From Leishmania infantum JPCM5 (Eukaryota; Euglenozoa; Kinetoplastea; Trypanosomatida; Trypanosomatidae), in NCBI RefSeq assembly GCF_000002875.2, contig NC_009417.2:725929-789928 (forward strand): a stretch of DNA of 64,000 nucleotides, in the 5' to 3' direction. The notes beneath the pieces are model-generated. The model saw nothing but the letters and a program-made list of their open reading frames with translations. It did not search any database and was not told the origin of the DNA. The translations under genes were made by a program, and so were the position numbers. Positions 41,099 through 52,256 of this stretch are shown in pieces (position 1 is the first letter of the stretch; each line of letters begins with the position of its first letter).

Positions 41099-42970
41099 AT
41101 GAGGAGCGCGGGGAGGCCCTCCGTCGATGCTGCACAGCCGCAGGAGGCAGGCAGCACAACGCGCTCCACGACAACAAAGCCTCCGCTGGCACCTGCTGCG
41201 AACCCGCCGCCCCTGCCAGCCACTAATGCCCCTTTCTCGCTGGACGGCTTCATGGGCAACTTCAGCGGCGCACTGGCCACCACGACCGGAGATCCATCCG
41301 AGGAGCCGCAGCACGGAAGCACGAGCTACCAAAGAGACCCCTCGATGTACGCCCCATTCGCGGCCCAGGAAGGCAACGGTGGCATGCTCGACTTTTTCTT
41401 CTCTGCCGCTGCCTCCGAAACCCCGTGCGCCAGCAGTGCCGGCAGTAACAGCAACAACACGGGCATCGGCCACGGTGGCGGCGAAGCTGCCAACGGTTTC
41501 AACGCCGCGCCAGCAGGACCCCTGGTGGACAACAACAGCGATGACGACAAAGTTGGCCGACTGAACTTCGACTTCGCCTCCTTTTTTTTCCAAGGTGGGC
41601 AGAGCGGCGCCTACGACGACAGCGGACTTGATGCAGCTGGACGTGGCGACGACGGGGGCGGCGCCGACGCAAGAGGCTCGGAGCACTACACTCAGCGCGG
41701 CAGCGCTGACGTGGCGGACAGCACCGGCAAGGGCGTCCTGCCAGCACTGGGCTTCTTTTTTCCAGAGTATCAAGTAGCCCCGGCAGCGACCGGCGGCTCT
41801 TTCATTCCGCCCTCAACCTCATGGTGCGTCGAGTCGGCTGCTGGCGCTGGCAACAGATATTCACCGCCGCAGGTGCAACCGCAGAATCCAGAAGCAGTCA
41901 GAGAAGCTGCGGCCAGGTTCAAAGTGGACGAAGCGGCTCACACCGTTGCGCAACCCGGTGCGGCGCTGACGGTCCTGAAGCCTGATCCGACGCACATTGC
42001 CCCCGCCGATCAAGCGCCCCTGAAGAGACTGCCGTGTGAGCACGCCTCCTCGTCTGCGATAGATCATGAGTGCTCATTGGCCGCAGCGCTTGCTGCAGCA
42101 CCATCTTCGTTGGGCCTGCTCTTGGACGAGGAGTCTCAGCGCACGACGGTGCCGCTCTCGAGCACCAGCGACGCTGAAGAGGCGAAATGTGACGAAACAT
42201 CACCGAGGCTCGTTTCGGACAACTCTTGCCCCAATCCGGAGGCGTGTGATAGCAGCGTTGCACAAGGCGTGGCCGAGGAGGACGCAATGCCCGTCCCGAC
42301 CCACAGTGGACAACCCCCACCGCGTGCACCTGTAGGCTCGCTGCCGCGCTCCTCGCATCCACCAGGTGCCGCTCTGGCAGGTGCAGTGGCTACTCCGACA
42401 CCGCCATCACCTAGACAGCCACCAGCACCCCTGACACCGTCGACATCTACGCCGTATCGCCCAGAGGCCCCCATGCTGATGGGGCCAGCTGGCCGCGACG
42501 CTACTAGCGTGGCTCTGAGCAAAGCTATCGCAGAGGCTGAGGAAATGTGGGCACACGGGCTTGACATGGAATCGATTACCTGCCCTGAGGGTCCGAATGA
42601 GGAGATGGGCATGTCGTCTTTCGGTTCCACGCCATCCTCTTCCTCCGACGCGGTCTTCTTTGCAGAGGTGGCGCAGCTGCAACAGCAGACAGCACGACTA
42701 ACGGAGGAGTCTGCCCGATCCGCCACCTCTCTTCAAGCTCTAACGAGCGACCTGCTCCGCATTGTCGGCCCCCACGCGGCGCTTTCGAGACTCGCGGGAG
42801 AGCAGTACGCCGGGACGCCGCTGGTTCATCTGCCGTGGGCCCTGATTGCAGTGCTGGAGGGATTACTGAATAACGACGCAGCTGAAGAGAAGGCGGAAGG
42901 TCAACTGGTGGCACCTCGCCCCTCTAGCGATGGTGCGGAGATTGGCAGCAGCGGTGGCCATGACGTCTGA
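41099..42970 (+). CDS. Disordered protein with repeated FFF motifs, function unknown
   Basis: A 623-residue protein of low-complexity type (Ala, Pro, Ser, Gly, Asn). Against that background, three short hydrophobic motifs stand out: LDFFFSA (about 97-103), FASFFFQ (159-165) and LGFFFPE (217-223). A weaker FSLDGFMGNFSG lies earlier (about 46-57) and AVFFAEV near 519. Such spaced aromatic motifs in a disordered chain usually act as docking peptides. The C-terminal part (about 515-605) looks helical (FFAEVAQLQQQTARLTEESA, then SLQALTSDLLRIV). No catalytic domain, signal peptide or membrane segment. Codon use supports real coding. The ATG at 41099 is the first in the frame after a pyrimidine/AG stretch. 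Confidence 0.75.
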   Translation: MRSAGRPSVDAAQPQEAGSTTRSTTTKPPLAPAANPPPLPATNAPFSLDGFMGNFSGALATTTGDPSEEPQHGSTSYQRDPSMYAPFAAQEGNGGMLDFFFSAAASETPCASSAGSNSNNTGIGHGGGEAANGFNAAPAGPLVDNNSDDDKVGRLNFDFASFFFQGGQSGAYDDSGLDAAGRGDDGGGADARGSEHYTQRGSADVADSTGKGVLPALGFFFPEYQVAPAATGGSFIPPSTSWCVESAAGAGNRYSPPQVQPQNPEAVREAAARFKVDEAAHTVAQPGAALTVLKPDPTHIAPADQAPLKRLPCEHASSSAIDHECSLAAALAAAPSSLGLLLDEESQRTTVPLSSTSDAEEAKCDETSPRLVSDNSCPNPEACDSSVAQGVAEEDAMPVPTHSGQPPPRAPVGSLPRSSHPPGAALAGAVATPTPPSPRQPPAPLTPSTSTPYRPEAPMLMGPAGRDATSVALSKAIAEAEEMWAHGLDMESITCPEGPNEEMGMSSFGSTPSSSSDAVFFAEVAQLQQQTARLTEESARSATSLQALTSDLLRIVGPHAALSRLAGEQYAGTPLVHLPWALIAVLEGLLNNDAAEEKAEGQLVAPRPSSDGAEIGSSGGHDV

Positions 42971-44122
42971 CACGCAGTACCGCCAAGAGAGGGATCTCCC
43001 CCCGATATTCGAACCGAGAGGCCTGATATCTTGCTGCCCACATCTCTCAAGGCCTTTGCCACTTACTCTTCCTCTTGCCTCACGAATTCGTCTCGCGTAT
43101 GCCGACGTATGTGACGGCGTTGGCCGCGTCGGTGCTGAGTTGCACGTGACGGCTGCCAACGACAAGCCTCCCGTTTCCCCTCTCGCTCTGAAAAACCTCG
43201 GCTTCTCGCACGCGCGCGTTCTCAAGGACGAGGCTGCACGCCGGCAGGGGCGCGGTGGCGTGCTAACTCCCTGGAAGAACGGCCGAAGCAACCGAAAAAG
43301 ACGTGCACGTCAGCCCTCGTGCGAACTGCTGCTTCAGCCCATGTATACGCACTGCCACCGAAACCCAAACGCACATGCGAACAAGTCTACACACACACAC
43401 ACACACGGATACAATCGGGTCGCGTTCTCCACTCGGCCATCTCTCAGTTGCTTGCATTGATGGCATCAGCTGTCGCGCACATGCGTATCTTCTCATAGAG
43501 CCGTAGGGCTCCATTTCCCGACTGCTCCGCTGCGGTTCTTTGTCGCGTCGGCGGTTGTCCGTGTACACGCGTCCTTGTACGCGATGCCATGTGCTTGGCA
43601 CGTGGATCGTTTGGAAAGCGCCGTGTTCTGCTCCTGCCTGCTCTTGTCTCTGCTCACCTTTGTTTTTGCTGAAGTGCTGGTAATCGTTGAAGAGGAAGAA
43701 GATGTGATGCTCTCACGAGGCTCCGTGCGGATGGTTCGCTGCCTCGCATGCGTGACGTGTGCGGCAGTGCCTGGGCGCGTCTGTTTCGTTCTTTCGACCC
43801 TGGCAGCGCGGCATGCGGGAATGCACGGAGGAGGGTGCCCTCCGATACGCATCGACACGCGAGTGTGACTCTCCGGTCTCCCAAGTCTGTGTCTTCTCGC
43901 ATGTTTTGCTCCGCCGCTTACAGTGTGCTGGTGTGTGCGCAAGTGCTCTCCTCGCTCGACGCACGCACCACCATGTGCTCACTGGCACCGCCATCGTCTT
44001 TTCTGCGCCCTTCCTCTCTCTCTAACACGCACTTGCTGTTTACGCCAACATTCAAGCATGGAAAAAGGAAACCCGTGAGAGACGCAAGGTGCAATACGAC
44101 TGACGGGTGGGCTAGGGGGCTC
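42971..44122. other. Intergenic spacer
   Basis: No separate gene. A CA repeat lies at 43389-43406. The pyrimidine tract at about 43985-44035 followed by AG at 44056-44057 is a good splice candidate. Immediately after it comes a short upstream frame (ATG at 44059, seven codons including stop) ahead of the next gene. Confidence 0.55.
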
Positions 44123-45829
44123 ATGCAGACTCAGCTCGGGAGAGGACATGCGGCGCTGCTGTGGCTGCACCGCGCGGTCGCCGCCCTGGTGTCGACGGCG
44201 CCGATCTGGCGCCACCCGGTGACCGCTGCCGAAGGACCGAGTTATAGCGCCAATATGATTGCACCGCGCTTGCGTTTCGCAGGAAACCGGCGCGCCACCA
44301 TCTTCACTTCTTCATGCTGCTGCCTTGGTCCTGCGCGATGCATGGCGACAATGCCGGTGAGTACGTGCGCGGTATCGTGTGAGTCGCAGCTTTGCCTGCT
44401 GTGCGACACCCCCTACACCTCCTGGACGGAGCACTCCCGCGAGCATGCTCACGTGGCGCGCTCGGTGGTGTGTCGTTTCTTCGTGATGCCAGAGCGAAGC
44501 GAGAGCATCATGCAGCACCTAGAGCGGCACATCGCTCTGGACCTCAAGGAGGTGGATGCCCTCACAGACCGCAAGGTAGGGCGGCGCCGCGAGCGTCTCC
44601 TCGCGGGCCTTGTGCACCTTGTCGAGAAGGGTGTGCTGCGGGATAGCATACCCACGCTGCCGTGCTCAACGCCGGCACGCGTGGGGACTGACAAGGGAAG
44701 AGGCACTGGCATTAGCGGCGCGACGCTTGAGGTCAACTCCGACCTCTTTCTCAACCGCGTCCTCGTCGGGGAGGCGTTCCTGCGCCGTGAGGTGCTTGAC
44801 CGCTGCGCGCGGCTGATGCCGTCCCTCACAGCGATGGAGCTGAACAGCGTAGTGACGTACTTGACGTCGACGCGTCAAGTAGCTCGCATCTTTGATGAGC
44901 TGTCGCTGATAGAGCTTCTCGTGGCGCGTGCGGAGTCGGAAAAAACTCCCGCGAACGTGAGCACCGCCACCGCTGCTGTAGCTGCCGCCGAAAGAGCGGC
45001 AGAGTCAGCGAGCGTAGAGCAGCTGAGCGAGACAACTGCGGCACCTTTCCCAGACAGCGACGCGAGCACAGAGTCACCACCTGCGCAGCAGCCCTGCTCT
45101 TCCACGCCGGCCGCCACTCCTCCCTCTCTCCCACGCTGGAGCCTGTCCCGCGAGGACAAGGTGTACATCATGTGCGCCTGTCTCGGCGAGCTGCACCGCT
45201 TTCACGAGCAGGAGCGACCGCGCTCCGTCATCTCCAAGGCAGCAGCAGATGCCATTGTGCTGAACGTGCTTGCCGGCCACGGACGCGAGAACTTGGTGTC
45301 GGAGCTGGTGCATGAAACACTGCAGCGCATCGTGGACGAGGGGACGGTGGTCTGGCGGCAGCATCAGGAGGACGTGAAGCGGCGCGGCCGTTCGTCTGAG
45401 GCAAACTTGACAGGGACGGCTCGAATCAGCGCGTGGCGGGCACCTCGCACGGACAGTACCGTATCCGAGGACTTGTGCTACGTGCGCACCGCACCGCTGC
45501 CGTCAAAGCCTTCACCGAGGCCGGCGTCTCAGTTTACACTGGATAGCGCCGCAGCGGAGCAGCTAGTGTCTTCCTACTTGCCCTTCAATGATGTCGATCA
45601 ACTTAGCGGCACCGAGGCTGACGCCGTGAAAGCGACAGCAGAAGCGCCGTCGGGGCCGAGTCCGGGCGGCACCTACACCACCTCTCCAGAGTTCATTTCA
45701 GTACTCCACACTTCGGAGAAGGACTGGGGGCCGCTCACGGCGGAGCTGAGGAAGCGTGCCGAGGATTGGAATCGGCTACCCTTTGCGCCTAGCACACCCG
45801 AGCTAAAAGCGTCGAAGATGCTGCGCTAA
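44123..45829 (+). CDS. Probable mitochondrial protein with C2H2-like motif, function unknown
   Basis: A 568-residue protein. The N-terminal 90 residues are Arg-rich, hydrophobic and nearly free of acidic residues, like a mitochondrial presequence. Around residues 90-112 sits a C2H2-like motif, CLLCDTPYTSWTEHSREHAH. A charged helical region then follows (HLERHIALDLKEVDAL, RRRERLLAGLVHLVEKGVL). A low-complexity insert (about 275-340) separates this from a second helical block (DKVYIMCACLGELHRFHEQ) and a conserved-looking C-terminus. Possible starts are 43748, 44123, 44255 (MIAPRLRFAGNRR) and 44342. I chose 44123 as the first in-frame ATG after the pyrimidine tract; 44255 is the best alternative. 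The layout recalls trypanosomatid mitoribosome or RNA-processing factors, but no family is assigned. Confidence 0.75.
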   Translation: MQTQLGRGHAALLWLHRAVAALVSTAPIWRHPVTAAEGPSYSANMIAPRLRFAGNRRATIFTSSCCCLGPARCMATMPVSTCAVSCESQLCLLCDTPYTSWTEHSREHAHVARSVVCRFFVMPERSESIMQHLERHIALDLKEVDALTDRKVGRRRERLLAGLVHLVEKGVLRDSIPTLPCSTPARVGTDKGRGTGISGATLEVNSDLFLNRVLVGEAFLRREVLDRCARLMPSLTAMELNSVVTYLTSTRQVARIFDELSLIELLVARAESEKTPANVSTATAAVAAAERAAESASVEQLSETTAAPFPDSDASTESPPAQQPCSSTPAATPPSLPRWSLSREDKVYIMCACLGELHRFHEQERPRSVISKAAADAIVLNVLAGHGRENLVSELVHETLQRIVDEGTVVWRQHQEDVKRRGRSSEANLTGTARISAWRAPRTDSTVSEDLCYVRTAPLPSKPSPRPASQFTLDSAAAEQLVSSYLPFNDVDQLSGTEADAVKATAEAPSGPSPGGTYTTSPEFISVLHTSEKDWGPLTAELRKRAEDWNRLPFAPSTPELKASKMLR

Positions 45830-47549
45830 GCACACTGCATCGCACGGTTATGTGCGCGCGTTGATGTGCGGAGGCTTGTATTTGCCAGTTTCCACGTCCT
45901 GTTGTCCTCGAGGCTCACGTAGATGTGTTCAGCAGCTGCCGCAGCGATCTTAGGAGCTTTCAGCGCTGGTGCTCACGACGGTGCTGCTTGCCGACATGGC
46001 GGTGCAGGAGGGGCTGGGCAGCCACCAATGAAGGTGCTTTTGAGTGCACATGAGTGTACGGGTGCTCTACTTTTTGTCGTGCCTATGCGCGTGTGTGGGT
46101 GTATTTCAGTGTTTGCCTTTTTCAGTGGCGCACAGCCTTGATTCGCGTTCGCGAAAGCAGAATACAAGAGGGAGGTGCCGCACATAAGCATTCGTATATG
46201 GATAAGAGGCAGTAGGCTGCGGCCGCCGTGCTCTCCACACTCAGAAACTCCGTGGTTGCCCCGTTGCTGCAGACTGTCTCTGGCAGTGTGGCCAACAGGC
46301 AGCATACACGCAGAAAGGCATTCGCTTCGGAGAAGACCCAAGCACAGAAGAGTGTGCACAGCCATCCACATTAGATCGCGATCTCAGATGCTCAACAACC
46401 GCCGTGACGGTTGCCGTGCCTTTTTTTGTTCGCTAGTGCGGCATCCTGACACGCACCGCACGCAGGCAATGCGCAGCCCCTGAACTGCACTGACGCCGTC
46501 CTCGGCCCCTCTTCCCCACTTTTGCACACCGCCGCCCGCTTTTATTTGATCTATGCACTTCTCTTTTCAACTGCGCCGCTTGTGTCCGCGGTGCTGCGCA
46601 ATCCACAAGAAGGGAGAGAGACAGGTCTTAACCGCCCTACTACAAACGCGACTTCACTCACACAACCACAACGAACCTGTAGCCTTAGCCGCGGGCGCCT
46701 ACCCCCTCACATCCGCACCATCCCTTCCTTCACCACACGGACTCCACTTGTTGCAGTGATCGTCAACACAAGCGCACGGCCTCATCTTTCTCTGCACCTC
46801 TCCTCCCTCCCTCTCCCTTTCTCTGCCCTTACCTTCAGTTGTTTCTTTTCCTCACCCTCTGGTTCGGTTCCTCGCGCTGCGCTCCCCCTGGCGAGGGCAT
46901 CTCCGAAGCCTTTGGTGGTTAACGTTTCTCTGGCCCTCCCCTCCCCACGTCTGTCTTGCTTTTTTTTCCCGTTTCTCCGCTGCGGTTCTTGTGAGCTCGC
47001 CGTGACTTCACCGGCGCGTGCTCTCTCTGTGTGGGCCAGCGCGTTTGCCTTTGTTTGTGTCTCGGCACGTGCACGGCTCGCCGCCGCCGCCCCGTTTTTC
47101 CTTTGCTGCGCGTCCTTTGATTCTCAACCCCCCCCCTCCCCACCCAGTGTCCCCTTCTTTTACATTATTTGTGCAGAGGAGGAGCAGACCGAGCTGCCAG
47201 TACGCTTGCCACTTTCTATTCCCGTCTTTGCCTGGTTGCGGTCGTGATTGTTTCTGTCGTATGGTTCTCATTTTTCTCTTGCCGCTTTCCTAAGTTGCTC
47301 GCCTCGTGTGCTCGGTTCCCCTGCTGTCTCCACCGCCACCCCTCTCTTGCGATCTTTCTCGCACTTTTCGATTTTGAAGATTCTGTTTTGCGCTTCCGCG
47401 GGCTCATACGTGCTTGGCACTTGCGCCACCCTTTCCCTCTCTCTCACACACACGCTGTTGCTGCTCTCTTTCTCGTTGAGAGTAGCAACACCAACACAGC
47501 ATACCAGCAACAACGGCAGCGCACTCGCAACAATTGAACGGACAATAAA
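45830..47549. other. Intergenic spacer (1.7 kb)
   Basis: No supported gene. CT-rich sequence dominates 46760-47170 and 47225-47480. The stretch TTTCCCTCTCTCTCACACAC to CTTTCTCGTTGAGAG near 47430-47483 is a plausible splice region for the kinase. The open frame 46522-47247 is compositionally CT-driven. Confidence 0.55.
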
Positions 47550-48896
47550 ATGGCGGAGGCTATTCCCATCTCTAGCCAGCAGGTCTCCGACAACGGCGAG
47601 GTGGAGCTGCAGTTCAAGGACATCCTCGGCCCCATTGGTTGCAAGACATGCAAGTACGAGAGGGTGCGCGAGCTCGGTTCCGGGTCTTTTGGCAAGGCGC
47701 TGCTGGTGCGTCGGGTATCGGATGGGCAGCTGCTCGTTGCCAAGCGCATGGACCTGGCGGCGATGTCAGAGAAGGACACGAAGTACGCGACGGCGGAGAT
47801 TCAGTGTCTCGCCTCATGCGATCACTTCGCCATCATCAAGTACTACGAAGATTACGTGGCGGAGCCGCACATGCTCATCATCATGGAGTTCGCTGACGCC
47901 GGCGACCTGAACATGCAAATCAAGCAGCGCGCCAAGGCTGGGTTCATCTACTTCGAGGAGCACGAAGTCGGCTACACCTTTGTGCAGCTAGCCATGGCGG
48001 TGGACCACATTCACCGCCGCCGCATGCTGCACCGCGACATCAAAGGCGCCAATGTCATGCTCATGACAAACGGCGTCATCAAGCTTGGTGATTTTGGCTT
48101 CAGTCACCAGTACGAGAATACGGTCAGTGACCAGGTCGCGCAGACGTTTTGCGGCACGCCGTACTACCTCGCGCCGGAGCTGTGGAACCACCAACGGTAC
48201 AGCAAGAAAGCGGACGTGTGGGCCATGGGCATCCTTCTCTTTGAGATGATGGCGCTGCGCCGTCCGTTTGTGGGGCAGGGCATGCGGGCGCTGTCGGAGG
48301 CGGTCATGAGCAACAGGCGCGACTGCGAGCTGCCACAGCAGTACAGCCGCTCACTTAAAGATTTGTGCAATATTATGCTGCGGACAGATCCGAATCAACG
48401 CCCCTCATGCGCGCAGCTCTTCAAGCTTCCACACATGATGAAACTGCTCTTGGACTTCGGGACGAGCGTCGACAACTCGCAGCTCGTGAGTGACGCCCTC
48501 AAGAAGAAGATCCACGCAAATATCTGTGAAATTCGTGACACAAGCGTGAATGACCCGGAGACGTTCACCTTTGTCGGCCATGTCGGCACCGTGAGCTCGT
48601 CCGTTTTCTACGAGGGCTACGTGCGTAAGGAGAGCGGCAAAACGTGGAAGGAGCGCTTTCTCGTGTTGCGTGACGGTGGCCTTGTGATCAGCCGCCACAA
48701 GGGCGACAAGGAGACGAAGCCGCTGCCCGTGACGTTCATCAACAGCGCCGTCTTTGTGCCGGAGCAGTCTGCCTGCTCGACTGGCGTCTTCGCGATCAAC
48801 CTAGCAGACACGAAGACAATGTGGTTCCAGGCGCTGCCGCCGGAAACAGCGGAAATTTGGGTGCATAAGATTCAGCAGTCGATTGGTGTATCGTAG
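47550..48896 (+). CDS. NEK-family protein kinase with C-terminal PH domain (NRK type)
   Basis: A 448-residue serine/threonine kinase. Motifs: glycine loop GSGSFG (43-48), VAK lysine K65, HRDIKGANV with catalytic D163, DFG (181-183) and the activation segment TFCGTPYYLAPELW. All catalytic residues are intact. After the kinase lobe (to about 300) comes a linker and then a pleckstrin-homology domain (about 350-446) with YEGYVRKESGKTWKERFLVL and a final tryptophan helix (AEIWVHKIQQSIG). Kinase plus PH is the layout of the trypanosomatid NRK group of NIMA-related kinases (TbNRKA/B in Trypanosoma brucei), which differs from animal NEKs. PH domains usually bind phosphoinositides, so membrane or vesicle recruitment is expected. 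A short CxxC (C31, C34) precedes the kinase domain. Confidence 0.93.
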   Translation: MAEAIPISSQQVSDNGEVELQFKDILGPIGCKTCKYERVRELGSGSFGKALLVRRVSDGQLLVAKRMDLAAMSEKDTKYATAEIQCLASCDHFAIIKYYEDYVAEPHMLIIMEFADAGDLNMQIKQRAKAGFIYFEEHEVGYTFVQLAMAVDHIHRRRMLHRDIKGANVMLMTNGVIKLGDFGFSHQYENTVSDQVAQTFCGTPYYLAPELWNHQRYSKKADVWAMGILLFEMMALRRPFVGQGMRALSEAVMSNRRDCELPQQYSRSLKDLCNIMLRTDPNQRPSCAQLFKLPHMMKLLLDFGTSVDNSQLVSDALKKKIHANICEIRDTSVNDPETFTFVGHVGTVSSSVFYEGYVRKESGKTWKERFLVLRDGGLVISRHKGDKETKPLPVTFINSAVFVPEQSACSTGVFAINLADTKTMWFQALPPETAEIWVHKIQQSIGVS

Positions 48897-49592
48897 CCCG
48901 GCGAGGAAAGGACTCGATCGGTGCGACGCAACACCCACTAAACGACAAGGGCATGCGTCCAAACTGAATCGAGCAGCCCATCGGTATCGCATTTCAGCTG
49001 CCGAACAGAACGCTTGTTTCGCCGCGTTGGAGGAGCGCGCAGCCATCAGCGGCTGAGGCGACTTTTGTGTATTTTTTTTTGTGCATCTTTGTGTGCGCGC
49101 GCGTGCTCTCATTCGTACCCTGTACTAGTGTGCTTGGGTGGATTGGCGTGGTGATGCGTGGTGCTTGCGCACCCAACAACGATAAAAAAGCCGAAGAAGT
49201 GATGCAAAAGGATGCTCACCACACGAACAGACGCTTCACCGCTGCCAGTCACCACCACCAGCCACCAACCACCAACCACACGCCCACCCGTCCCACCTCC
49301 CTCTCTTAGGCATATTTGCTGTTTGGTTTTCACTGTACCTTGCCTGCTCCTCTCTCTCTCCTGCTCCGCGGAAGCGTCAAGATGTACGAAGGATATATGA
49401 GGAGGGGGTGGGGCGGGCGTAATGGGCAGTCGCACACCGACACCACCAAAGTGATGGAGGCGAATACGACACACGAAAAAAAAAAGGTGCGGGGAAGGTA
49501 TGCTTCTTTTTCGCTTTTTTCGCCCGTTTTTTGACGTGCCTATTCTGCCGCACAGCATGGGCTGAACTCCGGTCAACCACCGCTCCTCAGAG

Positions 49593-50062
49593 GCCCCACA
49601 CCTCGTGGTGCGTAGCAGCGGCAGCGCGCCGACGCAGCCATCTGAGCACAGGCCCTGCCTCAGCCTCTACCAGCCTCTTCTACGCACGCAGCCCCACAGG
49701 CGCTTCCGTTATGCCGGCGGCCACCCCTGGTGCATCCCCCCTCGGGGTGGCACTCAGGCGCCCCACACCAGTGGGCAGCGGGAGGGCCGGTGGTGGGACG
49801 CATTCGAGCCGCGCTGGCACTTTGCCCACCACACGGATGGTACAAGGGTGTCCACGGTCGCGGGTCGGTCCGATGCAACGCCATCCAAAAACTGGCCGCT
49901 GACATCAGTGGCGATGCATCGCTCGGACCCTTCCCCCATGTCGTGGGCGCCTGACCCTGTCACCACCAGAGTTGGCTCGGCGCTTGGAAGGGTTAGGAGG
50001 GAGCGGCTGCCTGGCTTCGCCGCCGAGTGGGGCTCTGGGCCACGGGATACCGCGCACTGAGG
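49593..50062 (-). mobile_element. SIDER-like retroposon, inverted copy A
   Basis: A 470 bp core that is the reverse complement of 52257-52726 with only two base differences found by eye (around 49870 and 50055). In retroposon orientation this copy points left: its 3' side continues to a GCGGCAGAATAGG block and an A-rich stretch near 49500-49540, similar in layout to the tail of the 4.1 kb copy but only roughly 60% alike. Outside the core the sequence diverges from copy B at once. Family name as for the 4.1 kb copy. Confidence 0.75.
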
Positions 50063-52256
50063 TGTCCCACACCATCAGGGGACGGCCAGAGAGGCGGGTG
50101 AGTGGAAGGCGCCAATTCGCGTAAAAAATGAGAGTTTGCTGCGCTTACTCGTCTTTGTGCCAGCGGTGACCACGTGCGGTTGTCTTCACAAGTCCTCAAG
50201 CTGCTCCTCCTTTTTGCTAAGGTTTTCTGCACTTGTTTTCGTTTCTCTTTCAGTTTATCAACTCCTCGTGCTGATTTCCTCTCTTCTTCTATACGTCTGC
50301 CTTTGCATGCTTCTCACAAGGTTTTTTCTTCCTGTTCGTCGGCGATCTGACCATCCACATGCGAGGGGTGCGATGGGGGCAATGTAGCCATTTCAACTCA
50401 GAATTTTTTCATGGATTTTATGCAGGCGCAAGTGTGCGGACGTACGTGTCAACTAGCACGACTTCGACCGTTATCTTTCTCTTCTCTCTTCCTCTCTTTC
50501 ACAGCACACATACGTCTATGAGCACATACCCGCACCCCTTGCACCACTCACATGCATTACAAACAAAAAGAAACATGCGCTTGCTCGCTTTTTTCTTTCT
50601 GTGCTTGGATTGTGCTCGGCCTTCCATGCTCTACCTCTCATTGGCTTCTCTCTTTCTGGCGCCCTATGTGGCTTGCCGGATTTTTTTTTTTTGAGCTCCC
50701 TCCTCTCGAAGCTCTTGCAGTATGCGTCTCTGTGCTGCTGACGTTCGTGCGTGCTCGTGCGTCTCTCTTTCTAGGTGTCTTTGTCTGCAGCTTGATGCAG
50801 TTTGCCTTCTTCTTTCTTTCCTGTACTTAATGCGTGGCGTGTATCTTCCAGGACGATCCCTCGTTATGGCTGCGCGCAGCAAGGGAAAAAAAGGGGAGGA
50901 AGGGGCAGTGGTGGCGGTGGTGGCGACGCATGCGATTTCTGTCATCATCTTCACTTGAAGGCGAAAAAATGGAGACGTGTGCTTTGTTTTCCTTTCCAGC
51001 CCCCCCCTCCCCCTTTTTCCGGAAGCAGTGTCCCGTGCTATCACCTGTATAGGTGAGGACGGGCAGTGCGGTGGTGCAGAGTCCATGATAAGCGAGCGCA
51101 AAGATGGGTAATAAAGGATAGGGGCGATGGCTAAGTTCGGCGGGCACGGCTTGTGACATGTGAGAGGGCGAGAGGAAAGTGCGCATGTGAGTGTTGCATG
51201 GTGCCCACAGTTGCATGAGGCAGCCTGGAGTACCTTTAGGTGTTTATTTTATTTTTTGAGCGTTGTCCCCCCGCTGTTACACTTCGAGCCCTTTTCGCTC
51301 TTTTCCACATCCCTTCCCTATGATGGACGCTCATGTATTCTATTCGATGAGATGATCAGCAGGCGACTCTCTGAGCCCATACACGCGCGCTCATTGTAAG
51401 TCAAGCAGCGGCGACAGGAAGGGTGTCTAGATGATAATCTTCCTCGACATGTAGGGTTAGTTTCTTTCTTTTCCTTCTCCCTCTCTTCACAATCGCATGT
51501 GTGTGAGTACGCGTTTATGCCATACTTACAGACGATCAGACGGACAAGTGTGCACGGCACCCCTCTCTGCCCTCGCTGCATACGTGACGAAGAAGAACCA
51601 GCACCGTGTGTGTCTCTGCGTGCGAATGCGCGCATGCCTGTTTCTTGCGCTTCTTTCGTATTCCTTTAATGTCTTTTATTTAGCGCAATGCCCGTTTGCC
51701 CATGCTTATCTCGGCATCACCAGGGGCGTTGTGCTGCATGTCTCCATGTCTCCATGCTCTTTTTTTTTTCGTTTCTCCTCATGTTCTCATTGTCCGCTCA
51801 CTTCACCGTTTCTTTTAGTTTTTTTTTTTTTGCTTTGCTGTTGTTTCTTCTTCACCTTCCTTTTTTCCTTTCTTCATCATCTATCTACACGTGTATATAT
51901 ATATGTATAGATGTTGCATTTTCGTGGTGTGGGTGGGGGTGGCCTCGTTTTCCTTGTCTTACGTGTCTTGGTCGTCTCACAAATTCCTTCGTTGCTTTTC
52001 GTGCGCCTCCTTTACCTGTTGCTGCTTTTCTTTGTATTTGCCTGCCCGCCTTTTTCCGCGCTGTTGATGGTGGTCTCGCTTCCCTCCGCCGCGATGGCGT
52101 TTTTCGGATCGCCCCATCCCTTAATGCAAGACCGTAACTATATAGGTGTGTGTGTGTGTCTGTGCCAATGCACGTTGGCCTTTGCATGCGCGTATCTGCT
52201 GCACCTTTCCTTTTTCGGACGTAACCCACACTGTGATGATGACGGGGAGGAGCGCG

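Noticed and set aside
42990..43050. TTCGAACCGAG, resembling a reversed tRNA B box
   Set aside because: No A box or cloverleaf pairing could be laid out around it on either strand.
49605..50060. 151-codon frame, with a near-identical mirror at 52259-52714
   Set aside because: Identity of the predicted proteins comes from DNA identity of the repeat copies; the frame begins at GTG and has no motif.
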